A stretch of 46,018 nucleotides of DNA from QHWT01 sp046726015 (GTDB lineage Bacteria; Acidobacteriota; Vicinamibacteria; Vicinamibacterales; 2-12-FULL-66-21): the NCBI GenBank assembly GCA_046726015.1, contig JBKOZS010000021.1, positions 1 through 46,018 of the forward strand. Direction: 5' to 3'. The translations under genes and the position numbers were made by a program. Shown here piece by piece: positions 1 to 7,800 of this stretch (its first letter is position 1; the number at the start of each line of letters is the position of its first letter). Below the pieces are notes generated by a model. It worked only from the letters and a program-made list of their open reading frames with translations. It was not told the DNA's origin and ran no database searches.

Positions 1-96
1 GTCTAGCTCCCACTTGCCGTCCGTGACGGGTAGAGTCTGCGCGCGTGATGGACCGACAGACGCGAGCAGCGCGAGGCAGCAGAGGAGGTATCGCAT
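1..96 (-). CDS. N-terminus of a secreted protein (cut by window edge)
   Basis: A minus-strand ATG at 96 opens a frame that runs off the left edge after 32 codons. It begins MRYLLCCLALLASVG and continues to SRAQ, which is a clear Sec signal peptide: a positive residue, a hydrophobic core and an A-Q type cleavage site near residue 20. A GG-rich purine stretch expected for a ribosome site is not obvious, because the sequence upstream of the start (97-110) is not G-rich. The mature part visible here is only about a dozen residues, too little to name a family. It is divergent from the DinB gene, with about 125 bases between the two starts. The call as coding rests on the signal peptide and the open frame. 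Confidence 0.6.
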   Translation of the reverse strand, partial: MRYLLCCLALLASVGPSRAQTLPVTDGKWELD

Positions 97-221
97 GACG
101 GCAGCATAGACCGTGCGGAGACCTGGTGGTGAACGTTGGGACGAAACTTTGCCCCGGCGTGAACAGCGTGTCGGGAAGGGTGATGAGGTAGTAAACTCCC
201 CGGTTACCGCAAGGAGGACCC

Positions 222-746
222 ATGGCGCAGACAACCGGGCAGGCAGCCTCACCCCCACGTTCGCTGAAGCACCAGCTCGCCGATGTGTACAAGAAGGAGC
301 ACGCGACCACGATGAAAGTGCTCAACGCGTTTCCGGCGGACAAATGTTCGTTCAAGCCGCACGAGCGATCGAATTCCGCGCTGCAGCTCGCGTGGACGTT
401 CGTGATCGAGAACAAGCTGGCGGAGGCCGCGCTGCGCGGTCCGCTCACGTTCGATGGACAGTTCCCGCCGGCGCCGCCCACCTTCCAGGAAGTGATAGCC
501 GTGTATCAGGCGACTGCTAACGAGTTCCTGGATTCACTCGAGAAGACGCCGGACACGCGGTTGCGGGAAACGATCCAGTTCTTCACTGGACCGAAGCAGA
601 TGGGGGACTTTCCGGTCAGCGAAGTCCTGTGGCTGATGCTGATGGATTCCGTCCATCATCGCGGCCAGCTCTCCGTCTACCTGAGGATGTGCGGCGGGAA
701 AGTGCCCTCGATCTACGGGCCGACGGCCGACGAGCCCTGGACTTAG
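222..746 (+). CDS. DinB-family putative metal-binding protein
   Basis: The 174-residue product has the size and look of the DinB/YfiT four-helix-bundle superfamily, whose members usually bind a divalent metal through three histidines and often act as thiol-dependent transferases or hydrolases. The C-terminal helix carries the typical His-His-Arg-Gly-Gln motif at residues 145-149, and a candidate first histidine lies near residue 27 in the first helix. There is no signal peptide, so it should be cytoplasmic. The start is fixed by a strong AAGGAGG about five bases upstream of the ATG. It stands alone, divergent from the truncated gene at the left edge and convergent with the oxidoreductase that ends at 918. 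Its substrate cannot be read from the sequence. Confidence 0.85.
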   Translation: MAQTTGQAASPPRSLKHQLADVYKKEHATTMKVLNAFPADKCSFKPHERSNSALQLAWTFVIENKLAEAALRGPLTFDGQFPPAPPTFQEVIAVYQATANEFLDSLEKTPDTRLRETIQFFTGPKQMGDFPVSEVLWLMLMDSVHHRGQLSVYLRMCGGKVPSIYGPTADEPWT

Positions 747-835
747 AGGAAACGGAGGACCAAGAAGAAACGGGGGACCAGGAGGCAACGGATTCACGAA
801 ACGAAGCAACGAACACAACGAAGGGAACGAAGCCA
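746..835. repeat. 9-bp periodic purine-rich array
   Basis: Ten consecutive 9-base units start at the last base of the DinB stop codon. Examples are GAGGAAACG, GAGGACCAA and GAAGAAACG at the left, then units of the form ACGAAnnnA at the right. Units drift but the 9-base phase holds across all 90 bases. No gene is visible. The first 13 bases (746-758) are the exact reverse complement of 892-904, which lies just past the stop of the convergent oxidoreductase gene. Confidence 0.6.
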
Positions 836-857
836 CACTGCAGATTCGATGTGATCA

Positions 858-884
858 AGATCGACTGACAAGACCAGTTGATCT
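858..884. terminator. Stem-loop between convergent genes, probable bidirectional terminator
   Basis: AGATCGACT (858-866) pairs with AGTTGATCT (876-884), nine base pairs with one G-U, around a nine-base loop. It sits between the ends of the DinB gene and the oxidoreductase gene and is enclosed by the longer 13-bp inverted repeat 746-758/892-904. There is no uridine tail, so it would be a weak intrinsic terminator. Confidence 0.4.
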
Positions 885-917
885 CGGTTTCCCTCCGTTT
901 CCTCCGTCTGCCTCCCG
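885..917. repeat. Inverted counterpart of the 9-bp array
   Basis: On the minus strand this stretch follows directly after the stop codon of the oxidoreductase and again consists of GGAGG/AAACG-like units with a spacing of about nine bases. CCTCCGTTTCCTC at 892-904 is the perfect complement of 746-758. Both convergent genes therefore end in the same kind of array in opposite orientation. Confidence 0.5.
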
Positions 918-1868
918 TCAACGGAGCCGCATCGGCTTTCCTCCGGCGTCCTTGCTCCGCTGTGCCGCATCGAGGAACGCGAACAGCTCGAGCGACTCCT
1001 CGTTCGGCACCGGCAGGGACCCGGTCTCAAAGAACTTCACGATGTCGCGCGAAAGGAGTCCGCGTCCTTCCGTCGGCACGTGGACCTGCGATGCCTGTCC
1101 CTTTGCATTCTTTCGGTACACGACGGCGCCGTAGTCGGCGTAAGGCCGCAATGCGCGCATCGACCCGATCCGGCCGTCCTTCCATCGGCACGTGACGACA
1201 TCCGCATCGGCTGACGTGACGCGCGTGACGTCTTCGCATCCAGTGCCCAGCAGCGCGTAGAGCATCTCCGCTTCGTGAATGGCGTACCACGACAGATCGA
1301 GCTGGTGACGTTCGTCGAGCGGTCCCGGCCCCCACACGTCGACGCCGCTGAGATCGGGTGTCTTGAGGGCCTGCACCCCGTATCGCAGCGAGGATGTGCT
1401 GAACCAGGGGACGCCTGCCTCCTTCGCGACGCGCGCGATTTCACGTGCGTCCTCCAGCGTCGACGCAAGCGGCTTGTCGATGAACATCGGCTTCCGCCCG
1501 GCCGCGATCTCGCGAACCTGTGCGAGATGCATGCGGCCGTCCACGCTCGTGAGCAGCACGCCGTCCACACGCCGGCAGAGTTCTGCGATGCTGTCCACGA
1601 TCTCGACGCCGTACTTTTCCTGCAGCGTCCTGGTGAAGCGCTCGATTCGGTCGCGACTCGCTGGCAGGTCGGGGCTGCCGCCCTTGAAGGCGGCGACGAT
1701 GCGCGCGCCTGGGACATGATTGGGCGACACGGGATCGTTGAACGTCGTCGCGAAGTCGATCACATGCGAGGTGTCAGTGCCGACGAGGCCGAGCCTCAGT
1801 TCTGCAGCGGTGGTGGTCGTCCATGCGGCGAGCGAGATCGCAATGGCGAGCGTAAGGGGCTTGGTCAT
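918..1868 (-). CDS. Exported Gfo/Idh/MocA-family oxidoreductase
   Basis: The 316-residue product starts with a signal-like segment (TKPLTLAIAISLAAW, cleavage near TTAAEL) and then a Rossmann start (LRLGLVGTDTSHV). The middle holds the Gfo/Idh/MocA hallmark FIDKPLA with its conserved lysine (EKP-type motif), which in this family binds the nicotinamide and takes part in catalysis on sugars or polyols. The C-terminal part is shorter than the usual 340-380 residues. The start is uncertain: ATG at 1868 gives the cleanest signal peptide, but an in-frame ATG at 1889 overlaps the stop of the upstream OGFr-domain gene as TGATG, which would mean translational coupling and seven extra residues. The frame stays open far further upstream, but that part is out-of-frame shadow of the neighbouring genes. 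Exported members of this family are frequent in Acidobacteriota and Planctomycetes. Confidence 0.8.
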   Translation of the reverse strand: MTKPLTLAIAISLAAWTTTTAAELRLGLVGTDTSHVIDFATTFNDPVSPNHVPGARIVAAFKGGSPDLPASRDRIERFTRTLQEKYGVEIVDSIAELCRRVDGVLLTSVDGRMHLAQVREIAAGRKPMFIDKPLASTLEDAREIARVAKEAGVPWFSTSSLRYGVQALKTPDLSGVDVWGPGPLDERHQLDLSWYAIHEAEMLYALLGTGCEDVTRVTSADADVVTCRWKDGRIGSMRALRPYADYGAVVYRKNAKGQASQVHVPTEGRGLLSRDIVKFFETGSLPVPNEESLELFAFLDAAQRSKDAGGKPMRLR

Positions 1869-1888
1869 GGCGTCATGGTAAATGAACA

Positions 1889-2410
1889 TCACGGAAGAGC
1901 ACGCCGCCAGAATTCCATGGTGCTGGGTGTCACCCGCTGCCGGCCGGGTCCTTCGCACACGTCCTCCAGCAGGCATCGCCGCAGCGCGCGGGCATCGGCA
2001 GCAAGTCCGAGCGTCGACAGGCTGTCCATGATCCTCGTCAATCGCAGGTGATTGTGGTTGCCGGGGTGCAGCCAGTTCGCGGCGCGCTCGGGGAAGCGCT
2101 GCGGATCGATCTCGATGCGGTCGCCACCAGGCGGCGCGGCACGACGCAGCCCGTAGAATGACAACATGCGATCGAGGGATCGCCGCAGGCGGTCGCGCAG
2201 CGCTGGCTGCGCCGTGAATGCCTCGATCGTCCGTGACGTGACCAGTGGCGCGTCCGGATTCACGCCGCTCGGCTGCACGGTCGGGAACATCCACTGGATG
2301 TAATCGTGGACCGCCTCGAGCCGGCGATCGGGCCACGACCAGATTTCCTCGAGCGTGCGGCGCTCGCTGTCGGGGCCGCCCGAGTAGAACGCAACGGCAG
2401 CGTCCGGCAT
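1889..2410 (-). CDS. Opioid growth factor receptor (OGFr) conserved-region protein
   Basis: The 173-residue product contains the hallmark of the OGFr conserved domain, W-(P)-D-x-x-L-E-x-V-H-D-Y-I-Q-W-M-F-P, at about residues 26-45, preceded by a YSGG-type motif (residues 9-12). Despite its eukaryotic name this domain is found in many bacterial proteins of about this size; its biochemical role is not established. The C-terminal half is rich in R-L-x-R-I-x-x-S-L-x-x-L patterns, probably helical. There is no signal peptide, so it is probably cytoplasmic. The ATG at 2410 is preceded in frame by a GTG at 2413. Its stop overlaps a possible start of the oxidoreductase gene downstream (TGATG). It is divergent from the kinase gene, with about 40 bases between the two starts. 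Confidence 0.75.
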   Translation of the reverse strand: MPDAAVAFYSGGPDSERRTLEEIWSWPDRRLEAVHDYIQWMFPTVQPSGVNPDAPLVTSRTIEAFTAQPALRDRLRRSLDRMLSFYGLRRAAPPGGDRIEIDPQRFPERAANWLHPGNHNHLRLTRIMDSLSTLGLAADARALRRCLLEDVCEGPGRQRVTPSTMEFWRRALP

Positions 2411-2424
2411 CACGTGAGTCCCGG

Positions 2425-2440
2425 ACGACTATAGAATACT
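2425..2440. promoter_or_regulatory. Overlapping divergent -10 elements
   Basis: Only 41 bases separate the OGFr and kinase starts. On the plus strand TAGAAT (2432-2437) is a good -10 box for the kinase, with a start point about eight bases before its ATG. On the minus strand TATAGT (2433-2428) serves the OGFr gene. The two boxes overlap, so the two promoters probably compete. No clear -35 boxes. Confidence 0.5.
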
Positions 2441-2451
2441 TAACGCATCGC

Positions 2452-3615
2452 ATGTCACGGAATCCCTGGACCGCTCCGACGCGTACCACGCGATCGATCC
2501 ACGTTCCGGTGGCCCGGGCGCCGCAACTGCTGGTGCCTGGACAGATTGTCCAAAGTCCCGAGACGCACCTGCAATACCGGATCGAGAAGCTGCTCGGCGA
2601 GGGGGGCTTCGGCCAGGTGTATCTCGCGCGGCGGCTCGGACGCTCCGACACGGTTCCTGAAGTCGTCTGCATCAAGGTCAGCGCGCGGATTGACGGCTGG
2701 CTGCGCGAAGCCTACTTCGGCCAGCTGCTGGACGGCCATCCGAGGGCGATTCGCGTGTTCGACAGGTTCCCGTTGATGCGCGCTGATGAGCAGGTGTTGT
2801 ACTACCTCGCGCTCGAATATGCGGCGCACGGCGATTTGAGCGCGTTCCTGCACCGCGCCGAAAAAGGATGGTCCGAGACGACGGTGCGCCGAGAGATAGC
2901 CGGCATCCTCGAAGTCCTCCGCAAGCTCCATCGCGGTCAGATGCTTCATCGCGACCTGACCCCGTTGAACGTGTTCGTCTGCGAGGGGCCACGTCTCAAG
3001 CTCGGCGACTTCGGCATCGTCCGGCAGCAAAGCGACCGCCGCGGCATCACCGCGCACACGATGAACGCGATGACCGCGCCGAGTGACCTGCTCGACCGCA
3101 CCGTCCCGAAGTGGCAGGCGCGGGACGATGTGTACCAGGTAGGGCAGTTGCTGGGCATGCTGGTGAGAGGAGACGCGAAGACGCGTATCCGCACGCACGA
3201 CGTCCGTCACCTCCGGTGCAGCGATCACCTGAAGGAGATCGTGCATCGCTGCATCGGCGAACGCCGGAAGCGGTACGAAAGCGCCGACGAAATGATCGAC
3301 GCGCTGCGCAATCCGCCCGCGGAGCTCAAGGCTGGCGTGCTGAGGAGTTTGAAAGGCGTGCACCTTGCCTTCACGGGGATCCTCAGCAAGACGCGGCGTG
3401 AAGCCGCACGTGCCGCGAAACGTGCCGGGGCGATCGTGCACGGCAGTCCGTCGGCCATCACGACCGTCGTCGTCCGCGGCCGGCCGAATATCCTGCAGGT
3501 TGCGGGACGGGATGCCGGCTTGAAGTTGATGGAAATCAAACGGCTCCGTGAAAAGGGCCATCGGATCACGCTGCTGAACGAGAAGCAGTTCTGGCGCCTC
3601 GTGGGTCAGCGCTGA
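2452..3615 (+). CDS. Ser/Thr protein kinase with C-terminal BRCT domain
   Basis: The 387-residue product is a eukaryotic-like (Hanks-type) kinase. Visible are the glycine loop GEGGFGQVY (49-57), the ATP lysine in VCIKV (K75), the catalytic loop HRDLTPLN (166-173) with Asp168 and Asn173, and the metal-binding DFG (186-188). The catalytic loop has Thr where most Ser/Thr kinases have Lys (HRDLKPxN). Unlike the common bacterial PknB type there is no membrane segment or PASTA/TPR region. Instead residues about 299-385 form a BRCT-like domain (LKGVHLAFTGILSKTRREA, then the second-half signature ITTVVV and a late W), the phosphopeptide or DNA-end binding fold otherwise typical of bacterial LigA. The ATG at 2452 lies close behind the promoter, so the leader is very short. 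Transcription probably ends at the terminator-like repeat that begins 10 bases past the stop. Confidence 0.85.
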   Translation: MSRNPWTAPTRTTRSIHVPVARAPQLLVPGQIVQSPETHLQYRIEKLLGEGGFGQVYLARRLGRSDTVPEVVCIKVSARIDGWLREAYFGQLLDGHPRAIRVFDRFPLMRADEQVLYYLALEYAAHGDLSAFLHRAEKGWSETTVRREIAGILEVLRKLHRGQMLHRDLTPLNVFVCEGPRLKLGDFGIVRQQSDRRGITAHTMNAMTAPSDLLDRTVPKWQARDDVYQVGQLLGMLVRGDAKTRIRTHDVRHLRCSDHLKEIVHRCIGERRKRYESADEMIDALRNPPAELKAGVLRSLKGVHLAFTGILSKTRREAARAAKRAGAIVHGSPSAITTVVVRGRPNILQVAGRDAGLKLMEIKRLREKGHRITLLNEKQFWRLVGQR

Positions 3616-3624
3616 AGCGGCAAC

Positions 3625-3702
3625 CAAAAAAGGGGACAGCCCCCTTTTTTCGCAAATAAAGGGGACAGCCCCCTTTTTTCGCAAATAAAGGGGACAGCCG
3701 GC
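3625..3702. repeat. 29-bp tandem terminator-like repeat, 2.4 copies
   Basis: Three GGGGACAGCC cores start at 3632, 3661 and 3690, exactly 29 bases apart. Each full unit is a palindrome, AAAAAAGGGG-acag-CCCCCTTTTTT, followed by CGCAAAT; the third copy is cut after the core. The palindrome with its T run is a textbook intrinsic terminator, working in both directions, and the first copy follows the kinase stop. The same element occurs in reverse orientation at 10171-10216, so it is a dispersed repeat rather than a private terminator. No gene in 3616-3784 otherwise. Confidence 0.8.
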
Positions 3703-3784
3703 GGCGCGCGGCGGCAGGGCAGTTGCTATCAGAGCCGCGGGAGGTAGGACCGGATTTGACCCGCCAACGGGTCGAGGAGGTTCT

Positions 3785-4174
3785 ATGTCCGCGTTCCGGT
3801 TTACGATCCTGGCAGGCGGCCTCGTTTTACTCACCGCGTGCGGGAGCAGCTCGTCCACTCCCGCGGCACCCACGACACCGACTCCCACGAGCAATCCCGC
3901 CACAGCCACCAATACCGTCTCAATCCCAGTGGGGGCACAGTCACTCGGCGGCGCCGGGTATAAGCCCAATCCGATTACGGTCCCGGTGGGCACGATGGTT
4001 ACATGGAGCAACACCGATTCAACCGCCCATACGGCATCGAGCGACACGGGAGTCTTTAATTCGGGTACTATTCCACCGGGCGGAACTTCCAGCTTTACAT
4101 TCCAGACGGCGGGCACCTACCCGTATCATTGCAACTTCCACGCGGGCATGGTCGGTTCGGTTATCGTTCAATAG
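3785..4174 (+). CDS. Cupredoxin (plastocyanin-like) lipoprotein
   Basis: A 129-residue small blue-copper-type protein. Residues 1-19 are a lipoprotein signal with lipobox LLTAC (Cys19), followed by a Ser/Pro/Thr-rich tether to about residue 43. The rest is a cupredoxin fold with a complete type-1 copper site: His82, Cys116, His119 and Met122 (in AHTAS and YHCNFHAGM). It should be an electron carrier or copper-binding protein anchored in the outer face of a membrane. The start is fixed by GAGGAGG six bases upstream. It is followed after 12 bases by the F420/NADP-type reductase gene, so the two probably share a transcript, though no redox partnership is known. Confidence 0.9.
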   Translation: MSAFRFTILAGGLVLLTACGSSSSTPAAPTTPTPTSNPATATNTVSIPVGAQSLGGAGYKPNPITVPVGTMVTWSNTDSTAHTASSDTGVFNSGTIPPGGTSSFTFQTAGTYPYHCNFHAGMVGSVIVQ

Positions 4175-4186
4175 CGGCGAGACGGA

Positions 4187-4813
4187 ATGAAGATCGGCAT
4201 CATCGGCGCCGGGATGATCGGTGCGGCGGCGGCAAAGTTGTTCGTCAAGGGCGGCCACGAGGTGGCGCTGAGCAACTCGCGCGGACCGGAATCGCTCTCG
4301 GCGCTGATTGCCGAACTCGGCTCGCGCGCGACGGCGAAGACGGTCGCCGATACAGCACGATGGGCGGAGGTCGTGCTGCTCGCGGTTCCGTGGCGCTTAC
4401 CCGAAGCGCTGCCACCTGCCGACGCAGTGGCCGGGAAGATCGTCATCGACGCGATGAACCCGTACGCCGAAGACAGGACCGTCATCGATCTCGGCGCGAC
4501 GAGTTCCTCCGAAGTCACGCGCAGACGTCTGCCTGGCGCGCGACTCGTGAAGGCGTTCAACACGATCTGGTTCAAGCACCTCGCCGAACGCGGCCGGCCG
4601 GAGCGGCCCGTCGACGAGCGTCATGCGATCTTCGTCGCCGGTGACGATGAGGCCGCGAAGCGGATCGTGATCGGCCTGATTGAAGGCATCGGGTTCGGCG
4701 CGGTGGACACGGGGTCGCTGGTCGAGGGCGGTCGGCGACAAGAGCCCGGTACCGATCTCTACAACAAGGTGATCACCGTGCGCGACGCGCGCGTCCTGGT
4801 GCCTGACGCTTGA
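4187..4813 (+). CDS. NADPH-dependent F420 reductase-family NAD(P)-binding protein
   Basis: The 208-residue product opens with a Rossmann dinucleotide loop, GIIGAGMIG (residues 4-12), and continues with SNSRGPES after strand 2, a Ser/Arg arrangement that suggests preference for NADP(H). The conserved DAMNPY segment (about 89-94) and the later KAFNT motif (about 122-126) are typical of the Fno-like family (NADP oxidoreductase, coenzyme F420-dependent). Many bacterial members do not use F420 and are of unknown substrate, so a general NADPH-dependent reductase is a safer reading; no F420 biosynthesis gene lies in this window. It is 12 bases downstream of the cupredoxin gene. Its stop is followed by the promoter of the tricorn-like protease. 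Confidence 0.8.
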   Translation: MKIGIIGAGMIGAAAAKLFVKGGHEVALSNSRGPESLSALIAELGSRATAKTVADTARWAEVVLLAVPWRLPEALPPADAVAGKIVIDAMNPYAEDRTVIDLGATSSSEVTRRRLPGARLVKAFNTIWFKHLAERGRPERPVDERHAIFVAGDDEAAKRIVIGLIEGIGFGAVDTGSLVEGGRRQEPGTDLYNKVITVRDARVLVPDA

Positions 4814-4854
4814 GATGGCCGAAGCCGCACCGCGGCGGAGGCGGGTCAACCGAC

Positions 4855-4887
4855 TACAATAATGGCTCCCATGGTCTTGGAGCCATT
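4855..4887 (+). promoter_or_regulatory. Promoter of the tricorn-like protease with overlapping inverted repeat
   Basis: TACAAT at 4855-4860 is a good -10 box, preceded by GAC. It abuts a perfect inverted repeat, AATGGCTCC (4861-4869) and GGAGCCATT (4879-4887), with a nine-base spacer. The repeat covers the expected transcription start and ends four bases before the chosen ATG at 4892. It could be an operator or, in the mRNA, a hairpin at the 5' end that covers the GGAG at 4879-4882. Confidence 0.5.
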
Positions 4888-4891
4888 CTTC

Positions 4892-7800
4892 ATGAACAGA
4901 ACGTCCATCGCTCGTGCGCTCGTGTGCCTCGCGCTCACGACGCTGTTCTCGATTCCGGTCTTCGCGCAGATCGACGCGCGGATGTTCCGATATCCCGCCG
5001 TGTCCCGCGATCAGATCGCGTTCGTGTATGCAGGCGACATCTGGCTCGCGCCGAAGACGGGAGGCACGGCCGTTCGGCTGACCTCCTCCCCCGGAGAGGA
5101 GTCGTTCCCGCGCTTTTCGCCTGACGGGATGAAGGTCGCCTACAGCGCGTCGTACGACGGCAACGTCGACGTGTTCGTCGTGCCGGTGTCGGGTGGCGAG
5201 CCGACGCGGCTCACGTATCACCCAATGGCGGATCGCGTCGTCGGCTGGACACCTGACGGCACGCGCGTGCTGTTCGCGTCGAGCCGCGAGAGCGGACGGC
5301 AGCGTTACAACCAGTTCTTCACCGTCGCTCTCAGTGGCGGACTGCCAGAGCGACTTCCGGTCCCTTACGGCGAGTTCGGCACGTATTCGCCCGACGCGAA
5401 GCAGTTCGTCTACATGCCGATGTCGCAGGACTTCCGCACGTGGAAGCGCTATCGCGGCGGCTGGGCACCCGACCTGATGCTGTTCGATCTGAAAACGTTC
5501 GCGACGAAGAATCTCACCTCGAATCCCGCGAACGACGCGCAGCCGATGTGGCACGGCAACACGATCTATTTCATGTCGGATCGCGGCTCCAACGAGCGCA
5601 ACAACATCTGGGCGTATGACGTCGCGAGCAACAAGACGCGCCAGGTGACCGACTTCGGCGACTTCGACATCACATTCCCCTCGCTCGGGCCTGACGGCAT
5701 CGTGTTCCAGGCCGGCGGACGTCTTTACATGCTGGACCTCGCGTCCGAGAAGGCGTCCGAAGTGGCAGTGCGCGTGGTGACCGATGAAGCCACGCTAAGG
5801 CCGCGGACGGCCGCGGTCGCGAAACTGATCGACGGTGCGTCGGTTTCACCGACCGGCAAGCGCGCGGCGTTCAACGCGCGGGGTGACGTATTCAGCGTGC
5901 CCGCGGAGTTCGGCGCGATCGTGAACGTGACGCGCTCGTCAGGCGTCGCCGAACGATACCCGCGGTGGTCGCCTGACGGGAAGACGCTGGCGTATTGGAG
6001 CGATCGCAGCGGAGAGTACGAACTGACGCTTCGTCCCGCCGACGCGAGCGGACCTGAGCGCAAGTTGACGTCGCTCGGAGCCGGCTTCCGATATGCGCCG
6101 CAGTGGTCGCCAGACAGCAAGAAGATCGCGTTCGTGGACCAGGCGATGCGCGTGCGCATTTGCGACATCGACGCGAACCGTGTCACCGAGATCGATCAGA
6201 GTCCGGAATGGATTGCGCACGGAGATCTCGAAGGGTTCGAGATTCGCTGGTCGCCGGATTCCCGCTGGATCGCGTTCGCGCGTCCGACCGCCGCCGCGAA
6301 CCGCGCGGTCTTCCTGTATGACACGCGGAATTCGAAGCTTCACCAGGTCACGACGGGATATCTGAACGACGCACACGCGACGTTCGAGCCCGAAGGCAAG
6401 TATTTGTTCTACACGTCCGATCGTGCATTCGATCCGGTCTACGGCAGCTTCGACAACAGCTGGACATATGCGAATCCGACTCGCCTGGTAGCCGTCCCAC
6501 TGCGCAAAGACGTCAAGTCGCCTGTCGAAACGCGCAACGACGCGGAAGGGATTCCGGGAGAAGCAGAAAAGAAGAAGGCGGAGGAGAAGAAGGAAGAGAA
6601 GGCAGACGAGAAGCCCGCGCCACCGCCGCCGAGCGTCGATATCGATCTCGATGGTTTTGAAGCACGCGCCGTCGTGCTGCCGCCGAAGGCCGGCAACTTT
6701 GCCGACCTCGCCGCGGTCAAAGGCAAGGTGCTTTATCGCCGGACGCCGCGCGCCGGCTCGGCAGACGAGAAGAACCCGATCCTGTTCTTCGATCTGACCG
6801 AACGCGAAGAGAAGACGGTGTTGGAAGACGCAAACGGATTCGAGGTCACCGCCGACGGCAAGAAGATGCTCGTCGTCAGCAAGGACAAGTACGCCATCCT
6901 CGAGATCAAGCCGGCGCAGAAGTTCGAGAAGCCGATGATGACGGCGGACATGGAAGCGCCGGTCGATCCGCGCGCCGAGTGGCGGCAGATGTTTGCCGAC
7001 GCGTTCAGGTTCGAGCGCGACTTCTTCTACGACCCGGGGATGCACGGCGTGGACTGGGCGGGACTACGTCAGCGCTATGGCCAGCTGCTCGAGGATGCGG
7101 TCACGCGGTGGGACGTCGACTTCCTGCTTGGTGAATTCATTGGCGAGCTGAACGCGTCGCATACGTATAAGGGCGGCGGCGACATGGAGCAGGCGCCGAA
7201 GCGATCGGTCGGCATGCTTGGCGTCGATTGGGAACTCGCAAAGGGCGGGTATCGCATCAAGCGGATCATTCGTGGTGGTCCGTGGGATGCGCCGGTCCGC
7301 TCGCCACTCGACGATCCGGGCGTCCTGGTGAAAGAGGGGGAATACGTCGTCGCGGTCAATGGCGTGCCCGTCGACACGAAGGCCGATCCCTGGGCGTCGT
7401 TTCAGGGGCTAGGTGACAAGACGGTCGTGTTGAGCGTGAACAGTACGCCTTCGGCAAGCGGCGCCCGACAGGTGATCGTCAAGTGCCTGGACGATGAGAC
7501 GGAGCTTCGGTTCCGCGGGTGGATCGAGGAGCGGCGGCAGATTGTCGACCAGGCCAGCAAGGGCAAGATCGGCTACATCTACGTTCAGAGCACGGGCGTG
7601 GACGCGCAGAACGACCTCGTACGGCAGTTCATGGCGCAATGGAAGAAGGACGGTCTCATCATCGACGAACGATGGAACAACGGCGGACAGATTCCCGACC
7701 GCTTCATCGAGTTGTTGAATCGGCCAATCCTCGCCTATTGGGCATCGCGCGACGGCGAGAGTCAGCAGTGGCCGCCCGTCGCGCATCGTGGCCCGCAGGT

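Noticed and set aside
1869..2675. Upstream extension of the oxidoreductase frame to 585 codons
   Set aside because: It runs through the OGFr gene in another frame and lacks family similarity; the signal peptide sets the real start.
3625..3702. CRISPR array
   Set aside because: The 29-base period fits a repeat length, but the units abut without spacers and are terminator palindromes.
2455..4116. Long minus-strand open frame of 553 codons across the kinase and the cupredoxin gene
   Set aside because: It is antisense to two well-supported genes, includes the translated 29-bp repeat and has a composition typical of a GC-rich shadow frame.
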